A stretch of DNA of 64,000 nucleotides from NCBI RefSeq assembly GCF_037577855.1, contig NZ_JBAKFX010000008.1, positions 1-64,000 on the forward strand, in the 5' to 3' direction. Below, one piece after another: positions 24,611 through 33,200 of the stretch. The notes below the pieces were generated by a model. It saw only the letters and a list, made by a program, of their open reading frames with translations. It made no database searches and had not been told where the DNA came from. The first letter of the stretch is position 1; every line of letters starts with the position of its first letter. The translations under genes were made by a program, and so were the position numbers. Source of the DNA: Dethiothermospora halolimnae (GTDB taxonomy: Bacteria; Bacillota; Clostridia; Tissierellales; VENL01).

Positions 24611-25830
24611 TATCTATTTTTGTATCTTGTCAAATAATTACTCACTATATATTCTATATGAATCTTAAATTTTTCCATGGGTTCCTCTGGATTTAATAAT
24701 TTCCTTGTGGCTATTATATCGGCTAATGCTATTAGTAAAATATCCAGGGTTTCACTTTCCATTTTATTAAAGGCTTCGATTAAATTCTTATTGCTTAAGT
24801 CATTTTTCTTATAAAGTACTAGGGGAATCATATGATGTAATACTATATTATATAGTATATCCTGTTCTTTTTTAGATAGACCAAACCTTATGGCTATATC
24901 CTTTATCATATCTGCTCCGACCTTTTCATGGCCCCTAAATCTTGTACGTCCCGTTTCATCTACCCATCTTGCTGCTGGTTTTCCAACGTCATGGAAAAAT
25001 GCCGCTAATTTTATTAATTGGAGTCTACTATGATTTTTATAAACCCTTTTCTGTGAGTATTTTTCATACTCTTCCCTTATATGTTTTTCAAAGTATCCAT
25101 CAGTATATATTATATTTTCTACGGTTTTAAGGGTGTATATGGAGTGGGTAAGGGCATCTACAACATGATACTTACATTCCCCCACATCCCTCATTGTTTC
25201 TATTTCTGGAAATATAAATTCTAATATATTTAGCTCATACTCCATATATCTAAAATAATAGTAACTGTCCTTATAGCTTAATATGTTAAGAACTTCCTCT
25301 CCTATGTCTTTGGAACATATATTGGTTAACAAAATTTTATTATTTATTATTATGTTTTTAGTTTTATCACAAAGCTTAAATCTATACTTTGCCATAAGTT
25401 TTATAGCTCTTAGTAAGTTTATTGGATTTTTTAATAGTTTTTTTGAAGTATGTTTTATAATATTGTTTTTTATATCCTTTAATCCATCTAAGGGATCTAT
25501 TATTTTATTTAAATCCATATAATCTTTTATATCAATAGCAACTGCCTCTATGGTAAAATGTCTATCTAATAATTCTTCCTCTATATTTTTATTAATAGAC
25601 TCTATATTTAGTTCAATATCATTATATGATATATTTCCATCTGTTAGTTTTATTTTTTCTGTGGAGTTTGATAATATATTAACTAATTCTTTTTTATTAC
25701 CCTTTACTAAGATTTTAATGTTTTTTGTTTCCCTGTTTAAAACTTTATCTACTAGATACCCATCTACTATATAAATTTCAATATGATTTTCTATGCTTAT
25801 TTCTTTTAGTAAAGATAATATATACTCCAC
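24610..25830 (-). CDS. CCA-adding-enzyme-like HD-domain protein with degenerate catalytic site
   Basis: The 406-residue protein starts with GTG after AGGAGG. Residues 1-110 align by pattern with the nucleotidyltransferase head, and IDPLDGLKDIKNNIIKH plus NLLRAIKLMAKYRF match the neck of CCA-adding/poly(A) polymerase family proteins. The usual GGxVRDxLL...DxD motif reads VDGYLVDKVLNRETKNIKI here, so both metal-binding aspartates are gone. The HD phosphohydrolase domain is intact (LAAFFHDVGKPAARW, RGHEKVGADM, HHM). It may be a phosphodiesterase/phosphatase that kept only an RNA- or nucleotide-binding head. It lies 22 bases behind herA in the same direction. Confidence 0.75.
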   Translation of the reverse strand: MEYILSLLKEISIENHIEIYIVDGYLVDKVLNRETKNIKILVKGNKKELVNILSNSTEKIKLTDGNISYNDIELNIESINKNIEEELLDRHFTIEAVAIDIKDYMDLNKIIDPLDGLKDIKNNIIKHTSKKLLKNPINLLRAIKLMAKYRFKLCDKTKNIIINNKILLTNICSKDIGEEVLNILSYKDSYYYFRYMEYELNILEFIFPEIETMRDVGECKYHVVDALTHSIYTLKTVENIIYTDGYFEKHIREEYEKYSQKRVYKNHSRLQLIKLAAFFHDVGKPAARWVDETGRTRFRGHEKVGADMIKDIAIRFGLSKKEQDILYNIVLHHMIPLVLYKKNDLSNKNLIEAFNKMESETLDILLIALADIIATRKLLNPEEPMEKFKIHIEYIVSNYLTRYKNR

Positions 25831-25852
25831 AGCAAAACCTCCTATTTTTTAT

Positions 25853-27700
25853 TTAACCTATTTCCTCATAGGATACACAAAATGGAGTTTCCTTTTTGTT
25901 TAGTTTTCCCATTTTTACTAGAGCTTCTAATTTATCCTTTAAAAACTCCACATCAAAGGTTATTTGATGATCTGTATCCTCTTCTATTTCCCTTATTACA
26001 TCGTTTATGTTCATTTCTGAAATCGGTAGTTTTCCCTTTATTAGTTTTAAAAACTTTTCTTCCTTTTCCTGTTGTTGTTTTACAAGCTCATCAAATGGAT
26101 TTAGTGTATGGGGACTAGATGTTTTAGCTGCTCTAACCCTTATTGGGATAGTTCTGCCCATTATTGCCGACGAAATAAAGGCATCCCCTGACTTTAGATA
26201 TGGAAGTCTTTTGGCCTCCTCACTATCTAAGTCCGTCTCTTCCTTTATGGTTTGTATATCAGAACCCCTAACGGTTCTAAATATCATTTTAGTGTTTAAT
26301 TGGGCAGTTATGGTTTCTTCTAATAGCGTAGGTCTTTGGGTTGCAAGGATTAAGAATACTCCGTATTTCCTTCCCTCTTGGGATATCTCCTTTAACACCG
26401 ATTTTGATGGTGAATTATATCCTTTAGGTGCAAAGTTATGGGCCTCATCGGTTGCTATTATAAAGGGAGGAAAGTAATCAGCCACAGTATTTTTATATTG
26501 GGCATCCTTATATTCCCTTCTTTTATGGTATAAGTTACTAAGTAAATAGGATGAAAACACCTGAAGTAACCTTATGTTTCCTTGAATTACTAATAGTTTT
26601 CCAGATTTAAGACCTTCATATACTTCTTTTACATCATTACTAAATACCCCATCGTTATAAAGCCTGGTTAATCTCCATATTATTCCTTTAACAGAATTGG
26701 CAGGACAACTTTTATCATAATTGTCGAAAAGCTCCTTACAGTCAAGCCACCTTTCCCGTTCAATATTATTTTGACTATTTCTTATAATATTATCTAGCTT
26801 AGACACTGATCCTAAGTCTTGGGCTTCAGAAAGTCTTTTTAATCTATCATAAAAGCTTTGATAGGAATCCTTTCTTTTATGGAGGACATCTATTACATTA
26901 CTCATGGCATCGGATAATGACCCCGATGCATCCAGTAAGTTTTTTAAGTCTTGGGTTGTCAAATCAGTAAAGTTAACCCCTACATCTTGTCCTATTTGCA
27001 AGCATTTAAATTTATCTCTAAAATCTATATCATGGTTATTAAAGTAATCTGCTTTATTGGAAAAATCCATTTCAAAATGGGGATCTAGTACCACAGTGGG
27101 GATACCTAGTTTCATGGTTTCTTCTAATAAAACCCTCATACCAAAGGACTTACCTGATCCTGAACCTCCAAATATACTTATATGGGGGTATTGATGCATA
27201 GATTTTATATCAAATATAAATGGTATGCCATTTTGGTTCTTTATTTTATTTTCTTCATATATATATGCAATATCCTTTAGGTTAGAGTCCATACCATCTA
27301 CCATTTCGTCTGTGCTCTTTATTACTCCCATTACTAGACCATTATCTGGGGTAGTCTTTACAAGCATATCCTTTACTTCTTCAAATGTGGGAAATCTTAT
27401 ATCTGAACCTGTTTCTACAGGATACTGGGCTTCATTCAATAGCCTTACCTTGGCTATATGGATAGTTTCATCATCTATATCATAGCCTATAGCCTTTAAA
27501 GACTCTATAACACTATCATCAACTAAACCACCATTTATATTAAGGGGTATATATCTATTATAGGACCTTGTTTCAACAACCTCTCCCATAAGTTCCCCTT
27601 GGTTTTTATCCATTATTATTAGCATCTCATTTATCCTAAAGTTTTTATCATTTGACCCAACATAAACCTCCTGTTGGGTAGTTATACCTACTACCTTCAT
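25853..27700 (-). CDS. herA: HerA-like hexameric DNA translocase/helicase
   Basis: The 615-residue protein has an N-terminal HAS-barrel-like domain (about 1-110) and a RecA-type motor. Walker A is GGSGSGKSFGM near residue 178 and Walker B is FIIATDEAHNFAP near 415. An arginine/sensor region follows (ILATQRPTLL, TVRGSDIQTI). HerA forms hexamers that move duplex DNA and works with NurA nuclease in DNA end resection in archaea and some bacteria; other HerA partners act in anti-phage defence. A NurA-domain gene lies two genes upstream on the same strand. The ATG follows GGTGGTGGAG, with a CCGAAGC..GCTTCGG repeat hairpin just before. Confidence 0.88.
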   Translation of the reverse strand: MKVVGITTQQEVYVGSNDKNFRINEMLIIMDKNQGELMGEVVETRSYNRYIPLNINGGLVDDSVIESLKAIGYDIDDETIHIAKVRLLNEAQYPVETGSDIRFPTFEEVKDMLVKTTPDNGLVMGVIKSTDEMVDGMDSNLKDIAYIYEENKIKNQNGIPFIFDIKSMHQYPHISIFGGSGSGKSFGMRVLLEETMKLGIPTVVLDPHFEMDFSNKADYFNNHDIDFRDKFKCLQIGQDVGVNFTDLTTQDLKNLLDASGSLSDAMSNVIDVLHKRKDSYQSFYDRLKRLSEAQDLGSVSKLDNIIRNSQNNIERERWLDCKELFDNYDKSCPANSVKGIIWRLTRLYNDGVFSNDVKEVYEGLKSGKLLVIQGNIRLLQVFSSYLLSNLYHKRREYKDAQYKNTVADYFPPFIIATDEAHNFAPKGYNSPSKSVLKEISQEGRKYGVFLILATQRPTLLEETITAQLNTKMIFRTVRGSDIQTIKEETDLDSEEAKRLPYLKSGDAFISSAIMGRTIPIRVRAAKTSSPHTLNPFDELVKQQQEKEEKFLKLIKGKLPISEMNINDVIREIEEDTDHQITFDVEFLKDKLEALVKMGKLNKKETPFCVSYEEIG

Positions 27701-27721
27701 TTATTTTCTCCACCACCTTGG

Positions 27722-27990
27722 CCGAAGCGATGGCTTCGGAATTGTTAATTGTTAATTGATAATTGTTAATTTTGGTGCGTCCCGTTTTTTGCCTTGGACC
27801 GATGCTTCGGAATTTTAAATTATAAATTGGTACTTTCTCTTAGTTTTTGGTTGTTAGTTGGTTTTGTTTTTTTTACTAGTTTTATTGGTTGGAGGATTAG
27901 GAATCCCCCAACAACAGTAGCTTCGACTTCAGTCGAAGGTTTCCCCATCTATTCTTTATTCTTTGCTTTTATATTTCTTCTTTCTTCTTT
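27722..27990. repeat. Palindromic intergenic mosaic upstream of herA
   Basis: A shortened version of the block at 24.13-24.53 kb in the same module order: CCGAAGC..GCTTCGG (27722-27740), AATTGTTAATTG repeats, GCTTCGGAATTTTAAATT, TTTTTGGTTGTTAGTTGG, GGAGGATTAGGAATCCCCC (27889-27915), CTTCGACTTCAGTCGAAGG (27921-27939) and TCTATTCTTTATTC. CGACTTCAGTCG replaces CGAATTCATTCG while keeping the palindrome, which points to selection or copying of paired arms. Confidence 0.85.
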
Positions 27991-28002
27991 ACCCATTCTT
28001 AT

Positions 28003-29094
28003 TTAAAAACTAATATCGCATCTATCATCTACAAAAAGGGTTAAGTCCTCCATTAAATCCACTATCTTAAAACCTCTATAAAGTCTGCCGTCGGGATTAA
28101 GTACTAGTTTTACCTTTGGTCTGGTGGGGTTATCTTTATTTACCTTTGTTACTAATCCTTTTTGGCCTGTATTTAATAATACTCCACTACCTTGGGGAAA
28201 AAAGGTTATGTTTTTTACCAGTGCATCATATATTTTTCTATCATGTTTAGCTATTGCCTCCGATGATATAGCTTCAAGGGCTTTATATATTGGTACTTTT
28301 CTTTTATATACCCTATCCCTCACCATTCCATCATACATATTACACACAGAAACTATTTGGGTATATATGTTTATATCGTGTCCCTTAAGCCCCATTGGAT
28401 ATCCGCTTCCATCTATTTTTTCATGGTGAAGCAGTACTATGGTTTTTACTATTGATGATACACTTACGTTATCCTTTATTATATCATATCCATATCTTGT
28501 ATGCTCCCTAATTGTTTCAGCCTCAAGTTCCGTTAGATTTTGGGATTTATTTAATATTTCCGGTGGAATTTGTAACTTTCCTATATCATGTATAATTGCT
28601 CCTGTGGCTATCTCATTAATCTTGTCCTCTGGAATATTTAACTCCCTAGCTACTAATATACTTAAAATTGCAACGTTAACCATATGGTTATATGTGGCAA
28701 CATCTGTACTCATCATTTCCACCATATTAAATAATATATCCTTATTCTTCTCCATATTATTAATTATTCTGTAAATAATATTTTTTACGTCTAGATATTG
28801 TTTATTATCCATTATTGTTTTATTTTTATTTCTTGGTATTAAATCATTTACTATATTCTTTATTTTATTTACTGCTTTAAACCTCAATACATCATCTAAT
28901 ACATTTTTAATTTCTATATCTTTTGATATTTCATCATCTATATATACAGCAGGTATATTTTTATGTTTAAGCTGTCTAATATAGTTTTTGGTTAACTTTG
29001 TCCCGGAAACCAATAAAATCTTTCCATCTTCACTAAATATACTCTTGCCCAGTTTCATATCTTGTTTTAATCCTTGAACACTTACTATTCTCAT
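28003..29094 (-). CDS. HD-GYP domain phosphodiesterase
   Basis: The 363-residue protein starts at the ATG at 29094 behind GGGTG; a GTG at 29103 is possible. Residues 1-110 form a small N-terminal domain of the kind seen in stand-alone clostridial HD-GYP proteins. The catalytic domain has HDIGKLQIPPEIL near residue 168 and HHEKIDGSGYPMGLKGH near 226, with the complete HD...GYP signature. A likely second messenger substrate is cyclic di-GMP. It lies between nurA and herA on the same strand, separated from herA by a repeat block and from nurA by a palindrome. Confidence 0.9.
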   Translation of the reverse strand: MRIVSVQGLKQDMKLGKSIFSEDGKILLVSGTKLTKNYIRQLKHKNIPAVYIDDEISKDIEIKNVLDDVLRFKAVNKIKNIVNDLIPRNKNKTIMDNKQYLDVKNIIYRIINNMEKNKDILFNMVEMMSTDVATYNHMVNVAILSILVARELNIPEDKINEIATGAIIHDIGKLQIPPEILNKSQNLTELEAETIREHTRYGYDIIKDNVSVSSIVKTIVLLHHEKIDGSGYPMGLKGHDINIYTQIVSVCNMYDGMVRDRVYKRKVPIYKALEAISSEAIAKHDRKIYDALVKNITFFPQGSGVLLNTGQKGLVTKVNKDNPTRPKVKLVLNPDGRLYRGFKIVDLMEDLTLFVDDRCDISF

Positions 29095-29170
29095 TATAAT
29101 CACCCAGTTTTTTGTTATTATGCTATAATTGTATATGATTTATATGATTTGGTCTATCCAACAAAGTACT

Positions 29171-29200
29171 TAGTTAGATAATAGTTAACTATTATCTAAA
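29171..29200 (-). terminator. Palindrome after nurA, possible weak terminator
   Basis: TTAGATAATAG and CTATTATCTAA are perfect complements around TTAA, immediately after the nurA stop. There is no strong T-tract. Confidence 0.4.
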
Positions 29201-29201
29201 C

Positions 29202-30218
29202 TTAAAATTCCCTTTTACTTCTTTCTGTTACAAATAACTTTTCCCTTATATCCCTATCTAAGTACCTTTCTAAAAGTCCATTTATCACTTTATCGGATAT
29301 TTTTACTTCACTGTCTATTATATCAAGCCAAAGGGGTATTCCTCTACCCATTTGGGGAGTTAGGGTAAATACTAGATTTGCCATTTCTTCTATATAATCT
29401 TTTTGGCTAGATATTATATCCATACCTATAATTGAAGGGTCTTTTGATGTTCTCATAAAACATGATGTAAAGCCTTCATCGGTTTTCTTTGTTTTATCTT
29501 TAGATACCCTTATTATTTCCCCATACTCTAAAACACCATATAATAGTTCTCTATCGTATATATTATTACTATCTTTAATTTTATTATCCTCTTCTAAACT
29601 CATGGATATTATATTTGTTTTAATGTCTTTAATTACACCTATAAGTATAACATTATTCTTCTCACATTCCCTTTTTAATTTATTCCATTTATCTGCACAT
29701 TCTATCTTATACCTTATTAAGGATCCATCCATCATTATCACAAAGGGTTTTAGTTTATCTATAGATTCTATTGCTGCATCAACTTCTATTGCTGCCAATT
29801 TATATTTGGTTATTGCATAATTCTTATCCTCCATAGATAATGTGTCATCATCACTTATTTTTTCTAGTATTTCTTTTTCTTTATCCATATATAAGGGAGT
29901 GTAAAAATCAGCAATATATATAGGGTTGTCCTTATATATTGAACTCTTGGCTAAACTTTGGAATAATTCTATAAAGTGGGGAAATGCACTGCCTATCCTA
30001 TTCTTAGAGCCATCAACGGCTACAACCCCTCCACTTTTTTTGTACTTTTCCATTTTTTTCGTTGATATTCGACAAAGTTTTTCTACCTTCCCTATGTTAT
30101 TATTTATATAACAACGGATATCATCTTTATCCATTTTTAAAACTTTTTTATAATTATTATTAAGAATTTGATTTAAATTTTTAACTTCTTCTTTCAGTTT
30201 ATCACTGATGTTCAGCAT
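29202..30218 (-). CDS. nurA: NurA-domain DNA nuclease
   Basis: I start at the ATG at 30218, six bases after GGGGTG, giving 338 residues; longer frames lack a binding site. NurA motifs visible are GGVVAVDGSKNRIGSA near residue 64, FVIMMDGSLI near 161, GVIKDIKTN near 189, and a C-terminal LWLDIIDSE. The aspartates in the first two are the expected metal ligands of this RNase H-like 5'-3' nuclease. NurA works with the HerA translocase, encoded about 1.5 kb downstream on the same strand beyond an HD-GYP gene. It is divergent from abrB. Confidence 0.85.
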   Translation of the reverse strand: MLNISDKLKEEVKNLNQILNNNYKKVLKMDKDDIRCYINNNIGKVEKLCRISTKKMEKYKKSGGVVAVDGSKNRIGSAFPHFIELFQSLAKSSIYKDNPIYIADFYTPLYMDKEKEILEKISDDDTLSMEDKNYAITKYKLAAIEVDAAIESIDKLKPFVIMMDGSLIRYKIECADKWNKLKRECEKNNVILIGVIKDIKTNIISMSLEEDNKIKDSNNIYDRELLYGVLEYGEIIRVSKDKTKKTDEGFTSCFMRTSKDPSIIGMDIISSQKDYIEEMANLVFTLTPQMGRGIPLWLDIIDSEVKISDKVINGLLERYLDRDIREKLFVTERSKREF

Positions 30219-30270
30219 AATTAACACCCCAATATAACATTTTATTATCAATTTGTAACATAAAAGTAAG

Positions 30271-30299
30271 TTGACTTTTATTGTAATATATGGTATCAT
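30271..30299 (+). promoter_or_regulatory. Sigma-A-type promoter of abrB
   Basis: TTGACT, 17 bases, TATCAT, about 60 bases before the abrB start. Confidence 0.7.
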
Positions 30300-30360
30300 T
30301 TCTTTGTAAAAAAAAGTCGATAATTGCGACAAACAACTATTATTTAGGAGGATGGATTAA

Positions 30361-30600
30361 ATGAAATCAACTGGAATTGTGAGAAAAGTAGACGAGCTAG
30401 GTAGAATAGTTATACCAAAGGAATTAAGAAAAACTTTCGATATTGCTGAAAAGGATTCTCTAGAAATATATGTAGATGGTGAACAAATAATACTTAAAAA
30501 GTATTCTCCAGCTTGTATATTCTGTGGACAAGCTAAAGATGTTGAAGAATACAAAGGTAAAAAAATCTGCCCAGAGTGTAGAGAAGACCTAAAAAAATAA
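30361..30600 (+). CDS. abrB: AbrB family transition-state regulator
   Basis: The 79-residue DNA-binding protein has an N-terminal swapped-hairpin AbrB domain (MKSTGIVRKVDELGRIVIP, residues 1-19) followed by a C-terminal part with two CxxC pairs (CIFCGQ and CPECR) that could form a small zinc ribbon. That tail replaces the usual AbrB multimerisation domain and is common in clostridial AbrB proteins. It represses post-exponential genes in Bacillus. The ATG follows AGGAGGATGGATTAA. Position between rsmI and metG is as in Bacillus, but it is the only backbone gene here on the plus strand. Confidence 0.95.
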   Translation: MKSTGIVRKVDELGRIVIPKELRKTFDIAEKDSLEIYVDGEQIILKKYSPACIFCGQAKDVEEYKGKKICPECREDLKK

Positions 30601-30611
30601 TAATTACTTAA

Positions 30612-30637
30612 TTAAGCGACCTCTGGTCGCTTTTTTA
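30612..30637 (+). terminator. Terminator of abrB
   Basis: AAGCGACC / GGTCGCTTTTTT around TCT, just after the abrB stop. Confidence 0.85.
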
Positions 30638-30823
30638 TATATTATTTAGCTCATCTATTAACATATCCACATCTACTCCATTGGCCTTTGCCGCTACTTC
30701 CAAAGTTTCATCATGGGCACCATTACATAGAAAACATTCCATATTATATTTTTTAAAAATTTCAATAGACTTTATATTTTTTATAATTATACTAAAGACC
30801 TTCATATCTTTTTCAATTTTCAT
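30635..30823 (-). CDS. DUF1858-like small protein
   Basis: Started at the ATG at 30823 (six bases after AGGGGG), it is 62 residues. It fits the DUF1858/ScdA N-terminal pattern: an EKDMKVFSII start, then F(K)KYNMECFLCNGAHDETLEVAA. The CFLC pair in place of the usual C.GC motif may bind metal or a redox partner. Function is unknown; relatives occur alone or at the start of iron-sulfur repair proteins. The gene lies directly downstream of rsmI, whose stop is 10 bases upstream of its ATG. Confidence 0.75.
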   Translation of the reverse strand: MKIEKDMKVFSIIIKNIKSIEIFKKYNMECFLCNGAHDETLEVAAKANGVDVDMLIDELNNI

Positions 30824-30833
30824 AGTCATCCCC

Positions 30834-31685
30834 CTAAGCATCTATATCTATAGACTCCTTATAAACATCCCTTTTTGAAATATTCCTTTCCTTTGATACC
30901 TTTTTAATAGCTACTTTTTTATTAATCCCCTTATCCATATATAACTTTATATGTTCTTTAATAGTCATATCCTGCCACATTTCTTCATTAATACTTTTTA
31001 GTTTGTCCTCTGATAATCCTTCTATTATTATAACAAACTCACCCTTTGGATTTTCCCTTTGAAATCTTTCTATACACTTATCTATATTACCCCTAAATAT
31101 CTCTTCATACTTTTTTGTTAGCTCCCTAGCTATAACTAATTTTCTATCTCCTAGTACTTCCTTTATATCCTTTAGCAAATCTTTTATTCTATGGGGAGAC
31201 TCATATAATATTATTGTCCTTTTTTCCATCTTTAAATCCTCAAGACTTTTTTTTCTATCCTTTTTCTTTGAGGATAAAAATCCTTCAAAAACAAACCTTC
31301 TCGTTGGTAACCCTGATGATACAAGGGCTGTTATTAATGCTGTAGCTCCCGGTAATACTGTTATGTCTATATTATTTTCAATAGCTATTTTTATTAAGTC
31401 TTCTCCAGGATCAGATATACCTGGCATACCTGCGTCGGATACGAGGGCTATACTAAGTCCATCCAACATTTTATTTATAAGATAAGGGCCCTTTTCTTTT
31501 ATATTATGTTCATGATAGCTAGTAAGTGTTTTCTTTATATTATAGTGATTTAATAGTTTTATTGTATGTCTTGTATCCTCTGCAGCAATAATATCAACTT
31601 CTTTTAATGTGTTTAGTGTTCTTATTGTTATATCATCTAGATTTCCTATAGGAGTGGGACATATATATAATTTACCTTGACTCAT
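30834..31685 (-). CDS. rsmI: 16S rRNA (cytidine1402-2'-O)-methyltransferase
   Basis: The 283-residue tetrapyrrole-methylase fold enzyme modifies the ribose of C1402 in the ribosomal decoding centre. Motifs: YICPTPIGNLDDITIR at the N-terminus, IIAAEDTRHT near 33, ALVSDAGMPGISDPG near 78 and VLPGATALITAL near 107. I use the ATG at 31685 behind AAAAGGGTG; upstream in-frame codons lie inside the preceding gene. It overlaps the upstream methyltransferase gene by 14 bases, so the two are co-translated. This is the yabB-yabC arrangement. Confidence 0.96.
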   Translation of the reverse strand: MSQGKLYICPTPIGNLDDITIRTLNTLKEVDIIAAEDTRHTIKLLNHYNIKKTLTSYHEHNIKEKGPYLINKMLDGLSIALVSDAGMPGISDPGEDLIKIAIENNIDITVLPGATALITALVSSGLPTRRFVFEGFLSSKKKDRKKSLEDLKMEKRTIILYESPHRIKDLLKDIKEVLGDRKLVIARELTKKYEEIFRGNIDKCIERFQRENPKGEFVIIIEGLSEDKLKSINEEMWQDMTIKEHIKLYMDKGINKKVAIKKVSKERNISKRDVYKESIDIDA

Positions 31686-32439
31686 GATTTTCACCCTTTT
31701 CCATTCCATATATATCAAAAATTTCATCTGTATATGTATTATTATCATTATACACATATAATGGCTTATTAAACTTTAATTCTGGTTTTGCTGCCTTTAT
31801 TCCCTTTATTAAAACCATATTGGGCTTACTATCAGCCCTAGGATGAACAAACCTTATGGATTTTGGCTCTATTTTATATTTTCTTAAGCTGCAAAATATA
31901 TCGACTATTCTGTGGGGTCTATGAACCATAAATAGCCTCCCATTATGTTTAAGAAGTCTACTGGATATCCTTATTATATCATCAATTGTACATTTTATCT
32001 CATGTCTTGATATAGCTTTTTTATCCTCTGGATTTATTATACCAGAATCCTTTAACATATAGGGGGGATTTGTTGTTACCACATCAATTTTATTGACCCC
32101 TAATCTTTCAGGTGCTTCTTTTAAGTCCATATTTATTATTTCAATATCCTTTTCTAAATCATTCATCTTTACACTTCTCTTTGCCATTTCTGCCACTTCT
32201 TTTTGTATTTCTATGCCATATATCTTCTTTACTTTATACTTAGCCCAAACAAGAAGGGGAATAATGCCTGTTCCAGTCCCTAAGTCAACTACTGTTGAAT
32301 TCTTTTTTATATCACAGTAGTTTGATAATAATACAGCATCCATACCAAAACAAAACCCATTAGTATCCTGTATTATCTTAAGTCCTTCCCGCTGCAAATC
32401 ATCTATACGTTCATTTTCCTTTAAGTCTATTTTAGTCAA
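31672..32439 (-). CDS. tRNA1(Val) (adenine37-N6)-methyltransferase-like protein
   Basis: Start taken at TTG 32439, seven bases after AAAGGAG; this gives 255 residues. The ATG at 32514 lies inside a palindromic repeat and is spurious. Features are a SAM motif VVDLGTGTGIIPLLV near residue 45, EIQKEVAEMA, and the N6-adenine signature TNPPYML near 119. It corresponds to YabB/TrmN6, which methylates A37 of a valine tRNA in E. coli; the Firmicute substrate is less certain. It is coupled to rsmI by overlap. Confidence 0.9.
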   Translation of the reverse strand: MTKIDLKENERIDDLQREGLKIIQDTNGFCFGMDAVLLSNYCDIKKNSTVVDLGTGTGIIPLLVWAKYKVKKIYGIEIQKEVAEMAKRSVKMNDLEKDIEIINMDLKEAPERLGVNKIDVVTTNPPYMLKDSGIINPEDKKAISRHEIKCTIDDIIRISSRLLKHNGRLFMVHRPHRIVDIFCSLRKYKIEPKSIRFVHPRADSKPNMVLIKGIKAAKPELKFNKPLYVYNDNNTYTDEIFDIYGMEKGENHESR

Positions 32440-32464
32440 AACTTTACTCCTTTCCCTTTTGTTT

Positions 32465-32890
32465 AAAGAATAGAGAATAGAGAATAAATAATAGATATGG
32501 TGCAAAGTGGCCATAGGCCACTTTGTTTCTATTATAGTTTCCTAGGTCGGGGGATTACGAATCCCCCAATAACTGGTTTTTTCTTACATAGTGAAATTTA
32601 TAGCTTTCAATTCATTAGAAGGTTTACTTATTTATTCTTTATTATTTATTCTTTATTATTTATTATTTATTCTTTATTATTTATCCTCTATATATTATTA
32701 TACCATGCCTTTTATTTAGATAATAAAGAATAGAGAATAAATAATAGATATGGTACAAAGTGGCCATAGGCCACTTTGTTTCTATTATAGTTTCTTGGGT
32801 TGGGGGATTACGAATCCCCCAACAACTAGTTTTTTCTTACATAGTGAAATTTGTAGCTTTGAATTCATTAGAAGGTTTACTTATTTATTA
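32465..32890. repeat. Direct duplication of a palindrome block
   Basis: A segment of about 170 bases (32465-32636) recurs at 32722-32890. Each copy carries AATAGAGAATAAATAATAGA, a CAAAGTGGCCATAGGCCACTTTG hairpin (written as arms AAAGTGGCC/GGCCACTTT), a GGGGGATTACGAATCCCCC palindrome and a TTCATTAGAAGGTTTACTTA tail. Short TTTATTCTTTATTA repeats lie between them. A few base changes exist, for example CCTAGGTCGG versus CTTGGGTTGG. No gene is seen in the 500-base gap apart from the ferredoxin terminator. Confidence 0.88.
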
Positions 32891-32900
32891 TTTGCATTTT

Positions 32901-32928
32901 AAAAAAAGACCCTCACAGGGTCTTTTTT
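32901..32928 (-). terminator. Terminator of the ferredoxin gene
   Basis: AAAAGACCCT / AGGGTCTTTT with A- and T-runs, 12 bases after the stop codon. Confidence 0.8.
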
Positions 32929-32939
32929 ATGTATTATAA

Positions 32940-33110
32940 CTAGTCTTGTACTGGAGCATCTACTGGGCATACGTTTGCGCACGCACCACATTCAATACAT
33001 CCTTCAGCTTCTATAACATATTTATCATCTCCAGCGCTTATAACGTCAACTGGACATTCTGGTTCACAAGCTCCACAGCTTATGCAAGAGTCTAAAATTT
33101 TATAAGCCAT
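32940..33110 (-). CDS. 2[4Fe-4S] ferredoxin
   Basis: This 56-residue reading frame is visible directly: MAYKILDSCISCGACEPECP at the start, then a second CIECGACANVCP cluster motif near residue 38. The eight cysteines in two CxxCxxCxxxCP motifs are those of clostridial-type ferredoxin, a low-potential soluble electron carrier for pyruvate oxidoreductase, hydrogenase and similar enzymes. The ATG follows AAGGAGGTGAACATA. It has its own terminator and is probably monocistronic, between ricT and the trmN6-like gene. Confidence 0.95.
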   Translation of the reverse strand: MAYKILDSCISCGACEPECPVDVISAGDDKYVIEAEGCIECGACANVCPVDAPVQD

Positions 33111-33200
33111 TATGTTCACCTCCTTGTAGGTTATATATTATACCTTTTTATTTTAACATTTATTATTGTTATATAAAAGTACTTTTATTATTTTTTAAAT

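Noticed and set aside
32440..32514. Longer start (ATG at 32514) for the trmN6-like gene
   Set aside because: The extension lies in the CAAAGTGGCC palindrome and has no ribosome-binding site; TTG at 32439 has AAAGGAG at the right distance.
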